From Paracoccaceae bacterium (GTDB lineage: Bacteria > Pseudomonadota > Alphaproteobacteria > Rhodobacterales > Rhodobacteraceae): a stretch of 64,000 nt of DNA. Positions 41,293-50,547 of the stretch are shown piece by piece (the stretch's first letter is position 1; each line of letters opens with the position of its first letter). Both the position numbers and the translations under genes were made by a program. The notes under the pieces are model-generated. The model did not search any database. It saw only the letters and a list, made by a program, of their open reading frames with translations, and had not been told where the DNA came from. Where the stretch lies: positions 39,543 to 103,542 of the forward strand of contig JAIXZY010000020.1 of NCBI GenBank assembly GCA_027489355.1, written 5' to 3'.

Positions 41293-42465
41293 GTGGCTGA
41301 ATTCCTGCAGACTCTGACCCTCCTTTGCCTGTGCATGCAGCTTTACCACTACGTCGGCTATCCGCTGCTGCTGGGGCTGCTTGCGCGGATGAAGCCTCGC
41401 CGCCCGGAGAGTGGGGCGATCCCCTCGCCAAGCGTCTCAATGGTGATCTGCGCGCATAACGAAGCCGGCGTCATTGCCGAGAAGATCGCCAATTGCCGCG
41501 CGCTTATCCCTGCGCCCGACGAAATCGTGATCGTGGACGACGGCTCGACCGACGGGACGGCTGCGGTCGCGGCGGCGGCAATCGGAACGGATCAGCGTAT
41601 TCGGGTTGTCACCAAGCCCGACCGCGGCGGCAAGGCCGCGGCCATGAACTATGGCGCCAGCCTTACGCGTGGAGAGATCCTGCTCTTTTCCGACGCATCC
41701 GAGATGTACGAACACCATGCGATCAGATGGCTTGCCACCGAATTTGCCGATCCCAGCGTTGCGGTGGTCAGCGGATCACACAGGGTCAAGCCGCCGATGG
41801 TCACCGAGGACGGCTATCTCGTGGGGGCCACCGAAGGGATCTACTGGCGCTACGAGGATTTCATCCGGCGCAAGGAAAGCGCCCTTGGCGCGACTGTCGC
41901 ATCCGTGGGTTCGATGCTGGCGGTGCGCAGGTCCGACTGGCCCGGATTGCCCGCGGGGACGGTGAACGACGACGCCTGGCTGACGATGACCGCACTGGCC
42001 CGGGGTCGCAACGTCCGTTTTGCACATCGCGCAACCGGCTGGGAGAAGGCAAACGATCATTCGCGGGATGAGCATGTCCGCCGCCGCCGCATCGCCGCAG
42101 GTCGCGTTGTCCTGATCCTGAAACCGGAAGTCTGGCCTTTAAGACGACCGGCCGTGCTTGCGGCCTTCCTGTCGCACAAGGTCATGCGGCTTGCCCTGCC
42201 CCTGTTCATGATCGGGGGAGGCCTTGCCAACCTGGGCGCCGTGCTGCTCGACCCGGGCAATCGCCTCTTCGCCGGCCTTCTGATCCTGCAACTCGCGGTC
42301 GCCGCCCTGGCGCTGCTGGGCCGCATCGGCGAGGCCAGGGGCCGGAAGTGGAAGCTGCCGCACCTTGCTTATCACGTTGTTCAGTCGAACATGATGGTGC
42401 TTCTGGCCATTCTGGACGTGGTGGCGGGCAAGTCCTTCCTGAAATGGGACAAGCCAAACCGTTAG
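41293..42465 (+). CDS. GT2-family membrane glycosyltransferase
   Basis: About 390 residues, probably from GTG 41293 (TTG 41260 possible). An N-terminal membrane helix (LTLLCLCMQLYHYVGYPLLL) precedes a GT-A domain with SMVICAHNEAGVIAEKI, EIVIVDDGSTDGT and LLFSDASEMYE, and an acceptor region with AVRRSDWPGLP and NDDAWLTM. Two to three C-terminal helices follow (RLALPLFMIGGGLANLGAVL). The layout is that of ExoO/ICL-type inverting transferases. The end overlaps by 4 bp the convergent GT4 gene. Confidence 0.87.
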   Translation: MAEFLQTLTLLCLCMQLYHYVGYPLLLGLLARMKPRRPESGAIPSPSVSMVICAHNEAGVIAEKIANCRALIPAPDEIVIVDDGSTDGTAAVAAAAIGTDQRIRVVTKPDRGGKAAAMNYGASLTRGEILLFSDASEMYEHHAIRWLATEFADPSVAVVSGSHRVKPPMVTEDGYLVGATEGIYWRYEDFIRRKESALGATVASVGSMLAVRRSDWPGLPAGTVNDDAWLTMTALARGRNVRFAHRATGWEKANDHSRDEHVRRRRIAAGRVVLILKPEVWPLRRPAVLAAFLSHKVMRLALPLFMIGGGLANLGAVLLDPGNRLFAGLLILQLAVAALALLGRIGEARGRKWKLPHLAYHVVQSNMMVLLAILDVVAGKSFLKWDKPNR

Positions 42466-43700
42466 GACAGCTCTGCGTATATCCCTTCCAGCGTCTGCCG
42501 CCACCCCGAGACGTCGCAATAGGGCCTCGCCGCCTGTATCGCCCGGGCGGCGCGCCCTTCGCGCAGCGGCCCATCCCCGGCCATCCGCACAAGCGCCTCG
42601 GCAAAGCCGTCCTCGTCGCCGGGTTGGACCATCAGGGCGGCCTCTTCCGGCAAAAGGTCCGGAATATCGCCAACGCGAGTGCAGACTATGCCACGGCCGG
42701 CGGCCATTGCTTCAAGAAGCGCAACGGGCAATCCTTCCCATTGCGAGCTGAGCGCGTAGATGTCCGCGGCTGGCAGCAGGCGATGCACGTCGTTGCGCGG
42801 CCCCAGGAAGCGGACGGGCGACAGGGCCGGGTCCCCTGACGGGAACAACTGCCGCGCCAGTGCTTCTACCTCGGCGCGCAACGGGCCGTCTCCGACGACC
42901 CAGAGCACTAGGTTGCCCGCCCGGGCCCTGGCATCCGCGAAGGCGCGGATCAGCATGAGCGGATCCTTCTGGGCGGACAACCGGCCCGTGGCGATCACCA
43001 CGACATCCTGCGGCTGTGCGCCCAGATCCTGGCGGATCGCCCGGCGGTCCGCAGGGTCGAGTGCGGCCGGGCGCGGGATGACGTTCGGCACCACGATGCC
43101 AGCCGTCCGTCCGATCCGGGCGCGGTTTGAACGTTCGACATTTGCGCCAACGAAGATCACCCGGTCGGTGAAGTGTCGAAGGCAGAATGTCTCCAGCCCG
43201 CGCAGAACGCGGGCGCGAAGACTTCCCCCGGCCACCGTCTGGGCGTTATGCAAAGAGACGACGACGGACTTGCGAGCCAGCCGTGCGGCCACGGTTCCAA
43301 GGATCGTTGCATAGGTCAGATGAATGTGGACCACCGGCTCGGGGCGTGTTCGCAGGGCGGCGGCAAGGCGCGGGATCGAAAGCGGATGCCAAAGCTTCAG
43401 TCCGCCAAGCGTGGTGACATTCGCCCCAGTCCCAAGCAGGATCGACCGAAACGGCGCGCGTCCGCCGTTCAGCGAGAGGACGGCCAGACCTGGATCGGCA
43501 GGATACTGGCTTGCCAGCGTCGCCAGAAGCCGCTGCGCCCCGCCCAGTTCCAGATTGTCGATAAGCTGCACGGCACGACAAGGCGCCAGGCTGCGATCTG
43601 TCTCCGGGTCCAATGTCACGTCTGCATCCAACGTCGGGTCGCTGCTGCGAAGGAAAGGCGGACTGCGGTTCGCGGGTTCAACCGTTCGACAGCCAGGCAA
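42462..43700 (-). CDS. GT4-family glycosyltransferase
   Basis: The frame opens at a TTG (43700); the GTG at 43619 is an equally plausible start, giving ~385 residues. The GT-B fold is clear: QLIDNLELGGAQRLLATLAS at the N-terminus, VIATGRLSAQKDPLMLIRAF, WVVGDGPLRAEV and the EX7E block SSQWEGLPVALLEAMAAGRG. It is transcribed opposite to its neighbours, converging with the GT2 gene and divergent from the polymerase gene. It belongs functionally to the same cluster. Confidence 0.88.
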   Translation of the reverse strand: MPGCRTVEPANRSPPFLRSSDPTLDADVTLDPETDRSLAPCRAVQLIDNLELGGAQRLLATLASQYPADPGLAVLSLNGGRAPFRSILLGTGANVTTLGGLKLWHPLSIPRLAAALRTRPEPVVHIHLTYATILGTVAARLARKSVVVSLHNAQTVAGGSLRARVLRGLETFCLRHFTDRVIFVGANVERSNRARIGRTAGIVVPNVIPRPAALDPADRRAIRQDLGAQPQDVVVIATGRLSAQKDPLMLIRAFADARARAGNLVLWVVGDGPLRAEVEALARQLFPSGDPALSPVRFLGPRNDVHRLLPAADIYALSSQWEGLPVALLEAMAAGRGIVCTRVGDIPDLLPEEAALMVQPGDEDGFAEALVRMAGDGPLREGRAARAIQAARPYCDVSGWRQTLEGIYAELS

Positions 43701-43840
43701 TCACCGCATAGGCGCACCAATCCCAGACCACCGCAAGGCGCGGACCGAACTTTCCAAGTCGTTTCGCAAGGAAAGTCCGCAACGGCGCCAGTTGCATCTT
43801 GCCCGCAAGGCCCATGTGGGTAGGCTGACATGAGCCCGTC

Positions 43841-45292
43841 ATGTCCGGTTCCCCCTGTCCAAAGTCGGTTGCGGCGGATGAAGACGAAACCCCGGGCCCG
43901 AACGGGACTGAGCGACCAGGAGCCGAAACGTTGAATGCTGTGGTGTTGCTGTTCGGTGTGGTGGTCCCGGCCGCGATACCCGTGCTCCTGCGGCGTCCGA
44001 CATGGGCGGTCTTTCTTTTCGCCTTTCTCTTGCTCGCGCATGTCAACCTCGTGCTGTCCAGCGAACTCGGCTTCGGATTGGCCGACCCGCTTCTGTTCGG
44101 GGCCATGCTGGGCCTAGTTTCGGTCTATCCCCTTCTCCACGGCGACCGGGGCCGGGGCAGCGGGCGATTTCTTGCGGCCAGCGCTCTCTGGCTTGCGGCG
44201 GTGCTTAATTCGTTCATTTGGTCCACGGCCGCCGGAGTTTCGGTGGGCGCGCTGGTCGAGTTCCTGCCGAACCTGCTTTACGCCTGGGTGCTGTTTCTGA
44301 TGATCACGGACCGGACGCGGCTTATGGCCGCCCTTGCCGGAATTGTGGCGGCAACGATCTTCCTGAGCGTCCTGACCATCCTGAAGGTCAGCCTGCCTTA
44401 CGATGGAGTCAGTTTCCTTGGATTTGCACAAGGAGAGGTCGACCATATCGCGGGGCAGGTCGATGCCATCCGGCCAAGCGGTCCGGTCCGCGATCCGAAC
44501 TACTACTGCCAGATTCTTGTGCCCGGTTTCGCCCTGGCGCTTGGCATAGCCCTGGCCGCTCGGACAGGGCGCTGGCGCGCGGCCGGACTGGTTGCGGCCG
44601 TGTTGATCACGGTGGCCATCCTGCTGACCGCCTCGCGCGGGGGGTTGCTGGCTGCGGCCGTTGCGACGGTCGGACTGCTTCTTGCGCACCGGAAGATCCA
44701 GTATCTCGCCGTGGTCGCGGTGCCGGCGATTGCCCTTCTTTATTTCGTCCCGTCCTATTACGACCGGGTGACTTCCGTCACCACGGCCATCGTGGCGCTG
44801 GCCTCGGGGCAGAACGCGGGCGAAACCTCCGTCTCGGGGCGCCTTGCCGAAATGCGGGCCGCCGCCATCCTGTTCGCGGAGCATCCGGTTTCAGGCATCG
44901 GCTACGGCATGTTCGAGACGCGCTACCAGGCCATATCCGCCAATTACGACATGATGCTGCGCGGCGAGGACCGCTCGGCCCACAGTCTCTATCTCGAGAC
45001 GGCGGCCGAACAGGGTGCCGTCGGTTTGGCCGCCCTGCTTTTCCTGCTAGGGGGGTCGCTTCGCTCGGTCCAGCTGGCGCAGAGGCAGCTGGCCCTGCAG
45101 AAGGACGTTCTGGGAACCCGCGCCCTGCAGTCGATGGTCGCGGGTGCTGCGGGACTGTTTCTCTCTGCACTCTTCCTGCATGATGCCTATGCCCAGCATT
45201 TCTGGCTGGTGCTTGCGGTGTTGTTCGCCGCAGAGAGGACCATCAGGCAAAACCCGATCAGAGTTGAACCGCGAGTGGATATGAATGTCTGA
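43841..45292 (+). CDS. O-antigen ligase/polymerase-type membrane protein (Wzy_C family)
   Basis: A 483-residue protein with about 11-12 membrane helices and one large periplasmic loop (~330-390) carrying the Wzy_C signature region: EMRAAAILFAEHPVSGIGYG and SAHSLYLETAAEQGAVGLA. An RP-rich loop is at SGPVRDPNYYCQ. In this setting, next to a Wzz-type gene and with a Wzx flippase in the cluster, it most likely polymerises exopolysaccharide repeat units. Its stop overlaps the Wzz-type start by 8 bp. Confidence 0.87.
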   Translation: MSGSPCPKSVAADEDETPGPNGTERPGAETLNAVVLLFGVVVPAAIPVLLRRPTWAVFLFAFLLLAHVNLVLSSELGFGLADPLLFGAMLGLVSVYPLLHGDRGRGSGRFLAASALWLAAVLNSFIWSTAAGVSVGALVEFLPNLLYAWVLFLMITDRTRLMAALAGIVAATIFLSVLTILKVSLPYDGVSFLGFAQGEVDHIAGQVDAIRPSGPVRDPNYYCQILVPGFALALGIALAARTGRWRAAGLVAAVLITVAILLTASRGGLLAAAVATVGLLLAHRKIQYLAVVAVPAIALLYFVPSYYDRVTSVTTAIVALASGQNAGETSVSGRLAEMRAAAILFAEHPVSGIGYGMFETRYQAISANYDMMLRGEDRSAHSLYLETAAEQGAVGLAALLFLLGGSLRSVQLAQRQLALQKDVLGTRALQSMVAGAAGLFLSALFLHDAYAQHFWLVLAVLFAAERTIRQNPIRVEPRVDMNV

Positions 45293-46430
45293 ACAACGCG
45301 ATTACGCGGCAGGAAGCCCGGCCGAATTCACCATTCTCAAAGCGTTATGGCGCTGGTCGCTACCCATTCTTCTGATCACGGTGCTTGCGGTCGGGGCGGC
45401 CTGGTATACCTCCCGAAGCGATGTCCCCGTCCGCACGGTACAGTCAGAGCTTCTGGTCCGCATCGGGTATGAATACTCGCCCGTTCCCTGGAGCTCGGCC
45501 ACCGAGACGCAGCAGATCAATTTTCGCGCAGACGAAGTGATCGGCACCGAAATCCAGCTGCTTACTGCCGAGCCGACCATCCAGGCCGCGCTCGCCGCGG
45601 CGCCGCATCCGGCGATCGGTCCACCTGGAGCAGGGGGCTACGACGCGGCCCAGGTTCTTCTTGCCCGGCAAAGGGTCTCGGTCACTCGGCTTGAGGGCAG
45701 CACTGTCCTGCTCGTCCAGGTGGCTGACCCGGACGAGGCCTGGGCGATCGCCTTCTCCAGCGCGCTGCTGGATGCCTACTTCAAGGAACGCGCGACGTTC
45801 TTCTCGGACCCGGCCTATGACAAGCTTCTGTCCGAGGATGAGGCTGCCGCAACCCGCGAGTCTGCGAAACTCGACGGCGAGCTTCTGGTAATCGGACGCC
45901 GCATTGCCGAAACCACGGAGTATCTTGGCAACACTGCGGCATCGCTTGCTGCTTCCCCGGCTCAGCCCGAACTTCGCGCATCCTTGTCCCGCGATGTTCA
46001 GGCGCTGCAGATCTATGTCGACGGATTGGGCGGGCTTCAGGCACTGGCAGACAGCCTGGATCGGCTGGCGCAGGTGCTGTCCGCGCAGAACGCGCCCGCC
46101 ACGACCGCCGGGACCGGCAACCTGGTTTCCGACGACTTGCTGAAGACTGCGGTGAACCAGTTGGCCGAGGACGCGGCCCGCCTCAGTTCGATCAATCAGG
46201 AGCGGGACACCCTCACCAGCCGGCTTGACACCATCCGGATGGCGAAGCTTCGCAAGTCCATGCGGGACGAAGCCAGCCACAACATGACCGTGATGACACC
46301 CCCGCGCGTCCTGGCCACCGCAAACGGGATCGATCAGGTGCAGCGCATCGCCCTGAGCGGTCTGATGGTGCTGATCCTGTCCAGCCTGTTCTTCGTCTAT
46401 CTCGACGGCATCCGCCGCCCTTCGGCATGA
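45285..46430 (+). CDS. Wzz-type polysaccharide co-polymerase (chain-length determinant)
   Basis: A 381-residue inner-membrane protein with two helices (LPILLITVLAVGAAWY near 26-41 and LSGLMVLILSSLFFVYL near 357-373) enclosing a long periplasmic region with coiled coils. It has the Wzz N-terminal topology but no cytosolic tyrosine kinase domain. It would set chain length together with the Wzy-type protein encoded just upstream (8-bp overlap). The next GT4 gene overlaps its stop by 4 bp, giving a polymerase-Wzz-GT operon. Confidence 0.82.
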   Translation: MSEQRDYAAGSPAEFTILKALWRWSLPILLITVLAVGAAWYTSRSDVPVRTVQSELLVRIGYEYSPVPWSSATETQQINFRADEVIGTEIQLLTAEPTIQAALAAAPHPAIGPPGAGGYDAAQVLLARQRVSVTRLEGSTVLLVQVADPDEAWAIAFSSALLDAYFKERATFFSDPAYDKLLSEDEAAATRESAKLDGELLVIGRRIAETTEYLGNTAASLAASPAQPELRASLSRDVQALQIYVDGLGGLQALADSLDRLAQVLSAQNAPATTAGTGNLVSDDLLKTAVNQLAEDAARLSSINQERDTLTSRLDTIRMAKLRKSMRDEASHNMTVMTPPRVLATANGIDQVQRIALSGLMVLILSSLFFVYLDGIRRPSA

Positions 46431-47599
46431 GCCTGGTACCGCAGACGGGGATGTCGATCGCCGCCAACGCTTCTGGATGGTCGTCGCTGCCTCCCATCGT
46501 GATCGTCTGCCTGGCGATCCGCCACGGAGGGGTCGATGTCCGGATCGTGCAGACTGCCCGGAAGCTGCGCGAAGAGGGCTGCAACTTCGTCGTCGTGGTG
46601 ATCCAGGGCACCGGACTGCACCGGACGCTGCGCGACCTGGACCTGCCGGTTGCCGCCCTGCCCCGCTCACGCCTTGACCCGCGTGTGGTGCTGGACCTTG
46701 TTCGCATCATCCGACGCTCCCAGGCCGGTCTGATCGACGCCCACAACGGGCAGTCACAGTACTGGGCGGCGCTTGCCGCACTTGCAACCGGCCTTCGCGG
46801 ACGGGTCGCGACAGTACACTCCGTCTACCGCGAGGATCATGCGCGGCGCTGGCGGCAAAAGGTCCATGAATCCGCCCTGCATCTGTGCAAGCGGCTTGGT
46901 TTCGGTTTCCTGACCGTGTCCAGCAACGTGCAGCGCTATATGCTGGACGAGTTCGGCGTAAGCCCGTCGCGCCTTCTGCTCAGCCGCAACGGAATGGAGG
47001 ACTTGGCCGAACCGCCCGCCCCCTTCAATCTGCGGCGTGAGACAGGCTGGCCTGAGGATTCGGTGGTGCTTGCGATCATCGGCCGCCTGGATCCCCGGAA
47101 AGGCCACCGCTTCCTTCTTGCCGCGCTCGCCGCCCTGGTGCGGGACGGAGAGCGGCGGGCACGCCTTCTTGTCGTCGGCACTGGCCGCGAGGAAGCCGCG
47201 ATCCGCGCCAAGGTGCGCGAGTTGCAGCTTGACGAGTACGTCCACTTCACCGGCTTTCGCAGCGATGTGCTCTCCATTCTCACCGCAGTCGACGTGCTCT
47301 GCCTGCCGTCGACCAGCGAGGGATTGCCCTATTCGGTGATCGAGGCCGCGCGCCAGTCGGTTCCGACGCTGGCTTCACGGCTTGAGGGCACCGACGACAT
47401 TTTCGTCGATGGCGAAACCATCCTGTTCACGCGGATCGGCGATGCGGACGACATCCGTGACAAGCTGCGCTTCCTGCTGGAAAACCCCGACCGCCGGCGC
47501 GGGATCGGGGCAGCTGCGCGGCAGATGTTCCTCAAGGACCTTACGGTCGAGCGGATGTTGGGCGAGACGCTGGAAATCTACACCCGCGCCCTGCGCTGA
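46427..47599 (+). CDS. GT4-family glycosyltransferase
   Basis: A 390-residue GT-B enzyme. N-terminal VIVCLAIRHGGVDVRIVQTA, then VLAIIGRLDPRKGHRFLLAA, LLVVGTGREEAAIRAK and the EX7E-type region LPSTSEGLPYSVIEAARQSV. The ATG overlaps the Wzz-type stop (ATGA), so it is translationally coupled. It converges directly on the secreted glycosidase-like gene, with adjacent stops at 47599/47600. Confidence 0.9.
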   Translation: MSLVPQTGMSIAANASGWSSLPPIVIVCLAIRHGGVDVRIVQTARKLREEGCNFVVVVIQGTGLHRTLRDLDLPVAALPRSRLDPRVVLDLVRIIRRSQAGLIDAHNGQSQYWAALAALATGLRGRVATVHSVYREDHARRWRQKVHESALHLCKRLGFGFLTVSSNVQRYMLDEFGVSPSRLLLSRNGMEDLAEPPAPFNLRRETGWPEDSVVLAIIGRLDPRKGHRFLLAALAALVRDGERRARLLVVGTGREEAAIRAKVRELQLDEYVHFTGFRSDVLSILTAVDVLCLPSTSEGLPYSVIEAARQSVPTLASRLEGTDDIFVDGETILFTRIGDADDIRDKLRFLLENPDRRRGIGAAARQMFLKDLTVERMLGETLEIYTRALR

Positions 47600-48880
47600 T
47601 CAGCATTCCCACTCGTCGCTTCCGGCGCGGCAGAAAGCCCCCGTCAGCGGCCGCAACCGAAGGGGCTTGCCTTCGATCTCGACCGTCACGTCACCGGGTG
47701 TGGCGTTGAAGGCGATGAGGCCCTTCTCGAACCGCTTGTACCCGATCCCGCGGGCGACCGAGGCAAATCCACTGGTCGGACGGCCAAGGTCGGTGCGGTA
47801 GACATCGTAGAAATAATGCCCGTGATCGTCCGAACTCCGATCCCTCGCATTGTCCGCATACAGGATATAGCCATTGCGCGGCACCACCGCCGCCATCGCG
47901 GTAAACAACCCCGCCCATGCGATATTGCGCTTGCTCTTCCGATCCGAGGACGAAGAGCTTTTCGCCTGACGCCAGGGTTCGAGAACCACGATCTTCGGCT
48001 GAGCCAGATACTTGTCGTGGAAGATCAGCAGATCCTCGATCCGCGCCAGTTCCAGGCAACTGTATCCGCGCTTGCTGGGGCGCTTCCACAGCTCCATGAA
48101 CACGCCGTTCAGATCTGCGTGGGTGGACGCCTCGCGCGACCAGCCGACATTGCCCATCAGTATCGGCCCCGGCCCGATGCGTTTGCGCACCGCCTTGGCG
48201 ATCCTCGTCCGGGCCGCCCTGACCTCGGATTCGGTCAGATACGGATGCTTGTCGATCCACCAGTCCAGAAAGACGCCGTTCGCCCCGGTTGCGCCCAGGA
48301 CATCCGAGACCGTCTGGGCCATGTAGTCGGCAAAAGCCGGGTCTTCGTAGGACAGGCGGAACGAGGTGCCATATTCCGCCAGCGTCTGCCAGGGTTCCTT
48401 GGTCAGGAAACGGTCCAGTCCTGGCGGGTGATGGCGGAACGAGGTGTCCAGCCGTTCGGGTTTGTAGTGCACCCACAGCACTTCGCGCATCCAGATCGCA
48501 TCGCCGCCCGGAGCGGTGTCCCAGCTGTGCCACAAGACCCCATAGTCCCTGACGTCGTGGCGCCCGCGGTCCAGCCAGGGGCCGGCAACGTTGATCGTAT
48601 GTCGCTTGGCCATCTTCGCAGCAATGGCCGGATCGGAAGACGATACCGGCTCGACAGGAGGCGGTGCCGGGGCGACCAGGCTTTGTTCAGTGCCGTCAGC
48701 CACGCAGGTGTCCTGCGGGCTGCCCCATCCTTCGTCACTCTCGGCGCGAAGCGGGCCACTCAGGACAGCAAGTGCAAGGATTGCTGCAGACAGACGGTCG
48801 CAAATCGACTTGCAGAGACTATCGCTTGGCAATTTCAACCTTCTCGGCGCAAAGAAAAGGGCATCGGGCCAGAACATCAT
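47600..48880 (-). CDS. Secreted glycoside-hydrolase-like protein (putative TIM barrel, GHL15-like)
   Basis: From ATG 48880 the product is ~426 residues. A basic N-terminus and hydrophobic stretch (LSAAILALAVLSGPLRA) form a signal peptide. The mature part resembles glycosyl-hydrolase-like families of uncharacterised TIM barrels: WHSWDTAPGGDAIW, SYEDPAFADYMAQTV, a catalytic-looking ANGVFLDWWIDKHP (Asp after a beta strand) and GVFMELWKRP with a Glu. It sits in the exopolysaccharide cluster, so it may trim or release the polymer in the periplasm. The frame upstream to 49003 is open but would cross the region before wzx. Confidence 0.68.
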   Translation of the reverse strand: MMFWPDALFFAPRRLKLPSDSLCKSICDRLSAAILALAVLSGPLRAESDEGWGSPQDTCVADGTEQSLVAPAPPPVEPVSSSDPAIAAKMAKRHTINVAGPWLDRGRHDVRDYGVLWHSWDTAPGGDAIWMREVLWVHYKPERLDTSFRHHPPGLDRFLTKEPWQTLAEYGTSFRLSYEDPAFADYMAQTVSDVLGATGANGVFLDWWIDKHPYLTESEVRAARTRIAKAVRKRIGPGPILMGNVGWSREASTHADLNGVFMELWKRPSKRGYSCLELARIEDLLIFHDKYLAQPKIVVLEPWRQAKSSSSSDRKSKRNIAWAGLFTAMAAVVPRNGYILYADNARDRSSDDHGHYFYDVYRTDLGRPTSGFASVARGIGYKRFEKGLIAFNATPGDVTVEIEGKPLRLRPLTGAFCRAGSDEWEC

Positions 48881-49020
48881 GCAAACGATGCGATGCCAGC
48901 TGTCAAGGCCGCTTGCCGCCTTGGGCATCCAGCGGGCAGACCGCAGATCCACTTTACAATTCCCAGGCCAAGGTCCAGTCATGTAAACGACTTCTGTCGG
49001 CACCCCGAAGAAGGAAGACT

Positions 49021-50493
49021 ATGACCAGCCCGCACAGCGCCACCCGCAGGATCGCTTCGGGCACTGCGGTTTCCTACCTTGGCTTCTTTCTGGGCAAGAT
49101 CATCGTTTTCCTTAACACCGTGGTGCTGGCCCGCATCCTGCTGCCCGAGCATTTCGGACTGGTGGCCATCGGCCTTCTTGTCCTTGCGGTCAGCGAAACC
49201 CTTGCCGAGGCGGGCACCGGCGCTGCAATCGTCTGGCGCAAGGGCGATGTGGTCACGATCGCCCCCGTCGCCCTGGCGGTCGGACTGATCGGCGCCGCGG
49301 TGACTGCGCTTGCCGCCGTCCTGCTCGCGCCCACCATCGCCGCCTATTTCAAGACGCCGGAGGTCGTGCCCATCATCCGGGTCCTCGCGCTGGCCGCGCT
49401 GATCAGTACGCCGACCTCTGTGTTCACCGCAATCCTGCAAGCCCGGATGGAGTTCGGACGCCGCCTGGTGACCGATACGACAAAGGCGCTGACCAAGGGG
49501 CTTGTCGGCATCCCTCTCGCGTATTTCGGGGCCGGGGCCTGGAGCATCGTCTTCGGCCATCTGGCCGGGATCACGGTCGGACTGGTTCTGTCCTGGTGGT
49601 TCAGTCGCTGGAAGGTGCGGCTTGGGCTGCAGCCCGACATTGTCCGGCAGATCCTGCCCTATGGCCTGCAGATTGCGGCCGTATCGATCCTTGGCTTGGC
49701 GATCCGGCGTCTGGACGTGGCGATCATCGGCGGCAAACTCACCACAGCCGAGCTTGGCTACTATACGATGGCCTTCTCGCTGATCGAACTTTCGATCATG
49801 GGGCTTTGCTGGTCGGCAAGCCAGGCCTTCTTCCCGGCCCTCAGCGGGTCGGGCCGTACATCCCGGGATACGGCCGCGCTGTTCGCCCGGGGTCTGTCGC
49901 TTTTGATGGCCGTGATCTTTCCCCTGGCATTCGGGCTTGCAGTTCTCGCCGAGCCGGTCGTGCTTACGGTCCTGGGTGACAAATGGCGGGGCGCGATTGC
50001 ACCGATGCAGATCCTGGCGTTCTACGCGCTGATCTTTTCGATCGGGTTCAATCTGGGCGATGTCTATAAGGCGACCGGACGCCCCGGGATCCTGACCGCG
50101 ATCAATCTCGTGAACCTGATCGTCGCGGTCCCCCTGTTGATGTACGCCTCCACCGGCGGCTTGACGGGGGTGGCGCTTGGACAGGTGGGCATTGCGATGG
50201 TGATCACCACTGTAAACTGGGTTGTCGCCCACCGCGCATCCGGCATCGGGCCGCGCGTGCTGCTTCAATCCGTCTGGGCCCCGCTGCTGGCGGCCGGAGC
50301 GTCCAGTGCGATCTGCCTGGGGTTTGACCGTCTGTTGCTGGCGGACAGCGGCCCTGCACTGCGCCTGGTGGCGGGCTCCGTTACGGGCCTGATGGCCTAT
50401 GGGCTTCTTTTCGGACTTCTCCGCCGGGACATGGTTGATCCTCTCCTCGCCCGGGTTGCGAAGCGGCCCCCGCCCCCGTCCGACCCGAATTGA
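49021..50493 (+). CDS. Wzx-type polysaccharide flippase (MOP superfamily)
   Basis: A 490-residue protein with ~14 membrane helices, starting at ATG 49021 behind AAGAAGGAAGACT. The MOP/PST family opening is AVSYLGFFLGKIIVFLNTVV, then ARILLPEHFGLVAIGLLV, RMEFGRRLVTDTTKALTKG and a central TTAELGYYTMAF. It moves the undecaprenyl-linked repeat unit to the periplasmic face for the Wzy-type polymerase. The downstream GT4 gene at 50548 is in the same direction, 54 bp away. Confidence 0.9.
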   Translation: MTSPHSATRRIASGTAVSYLGFFLGKIIVFLNTVVLARILLPEHFGLVAIGLLVLAVSETLAEAGTGAAIVWRKGDVVTIAPVALAVGLIGAAVTALAAVLLAPTIAAYFKTPEVVPIIRVLALAALISTPTSVFTAILQARMEFGRRLVTDTTKALTKGLVGIPLAYFGAGAWSIVFGHLAGITVGLVLSWWFSRWKVRLGLQPDIVRQILPYGLQIAAVSILGLAIRRLDVAIIGGKLTTAELGYYTMAFSLIELSIMGLCWSASQAFFPALSGSGRTSRDTAALFARGLSLLMAVIFPLAFGLAVLAEPVVLTVLGDKWRGAIAPMQILAFYALIFSIGFNLGDVYKATGRPGILTAINLVNLIVAVPLLMYASTGGLTGVALGQVGIAMVITTVNWVVAHRASGIGPRVLLQSVWAPLLAAGASSAICLGFDRLLLADSGPALRLVAGSVTGLMAYGLLFGLLRRDMVDPLLARVAKRPPPPSDPN

Positions 50494-50547
50494 CCGACGC
50501 ACTCCGCAGGGCTAGCCTGACCATCGGGAGAGAACACAGGGGCAGCT

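Noticed and set aside
48979..50502. 507-codon minus-strand frame opposite the flippase gene
   Set aside because: The plus-strand product has clear flippase membrane helices; the antisense product is Arg/Asp/Gln-rich without family features.
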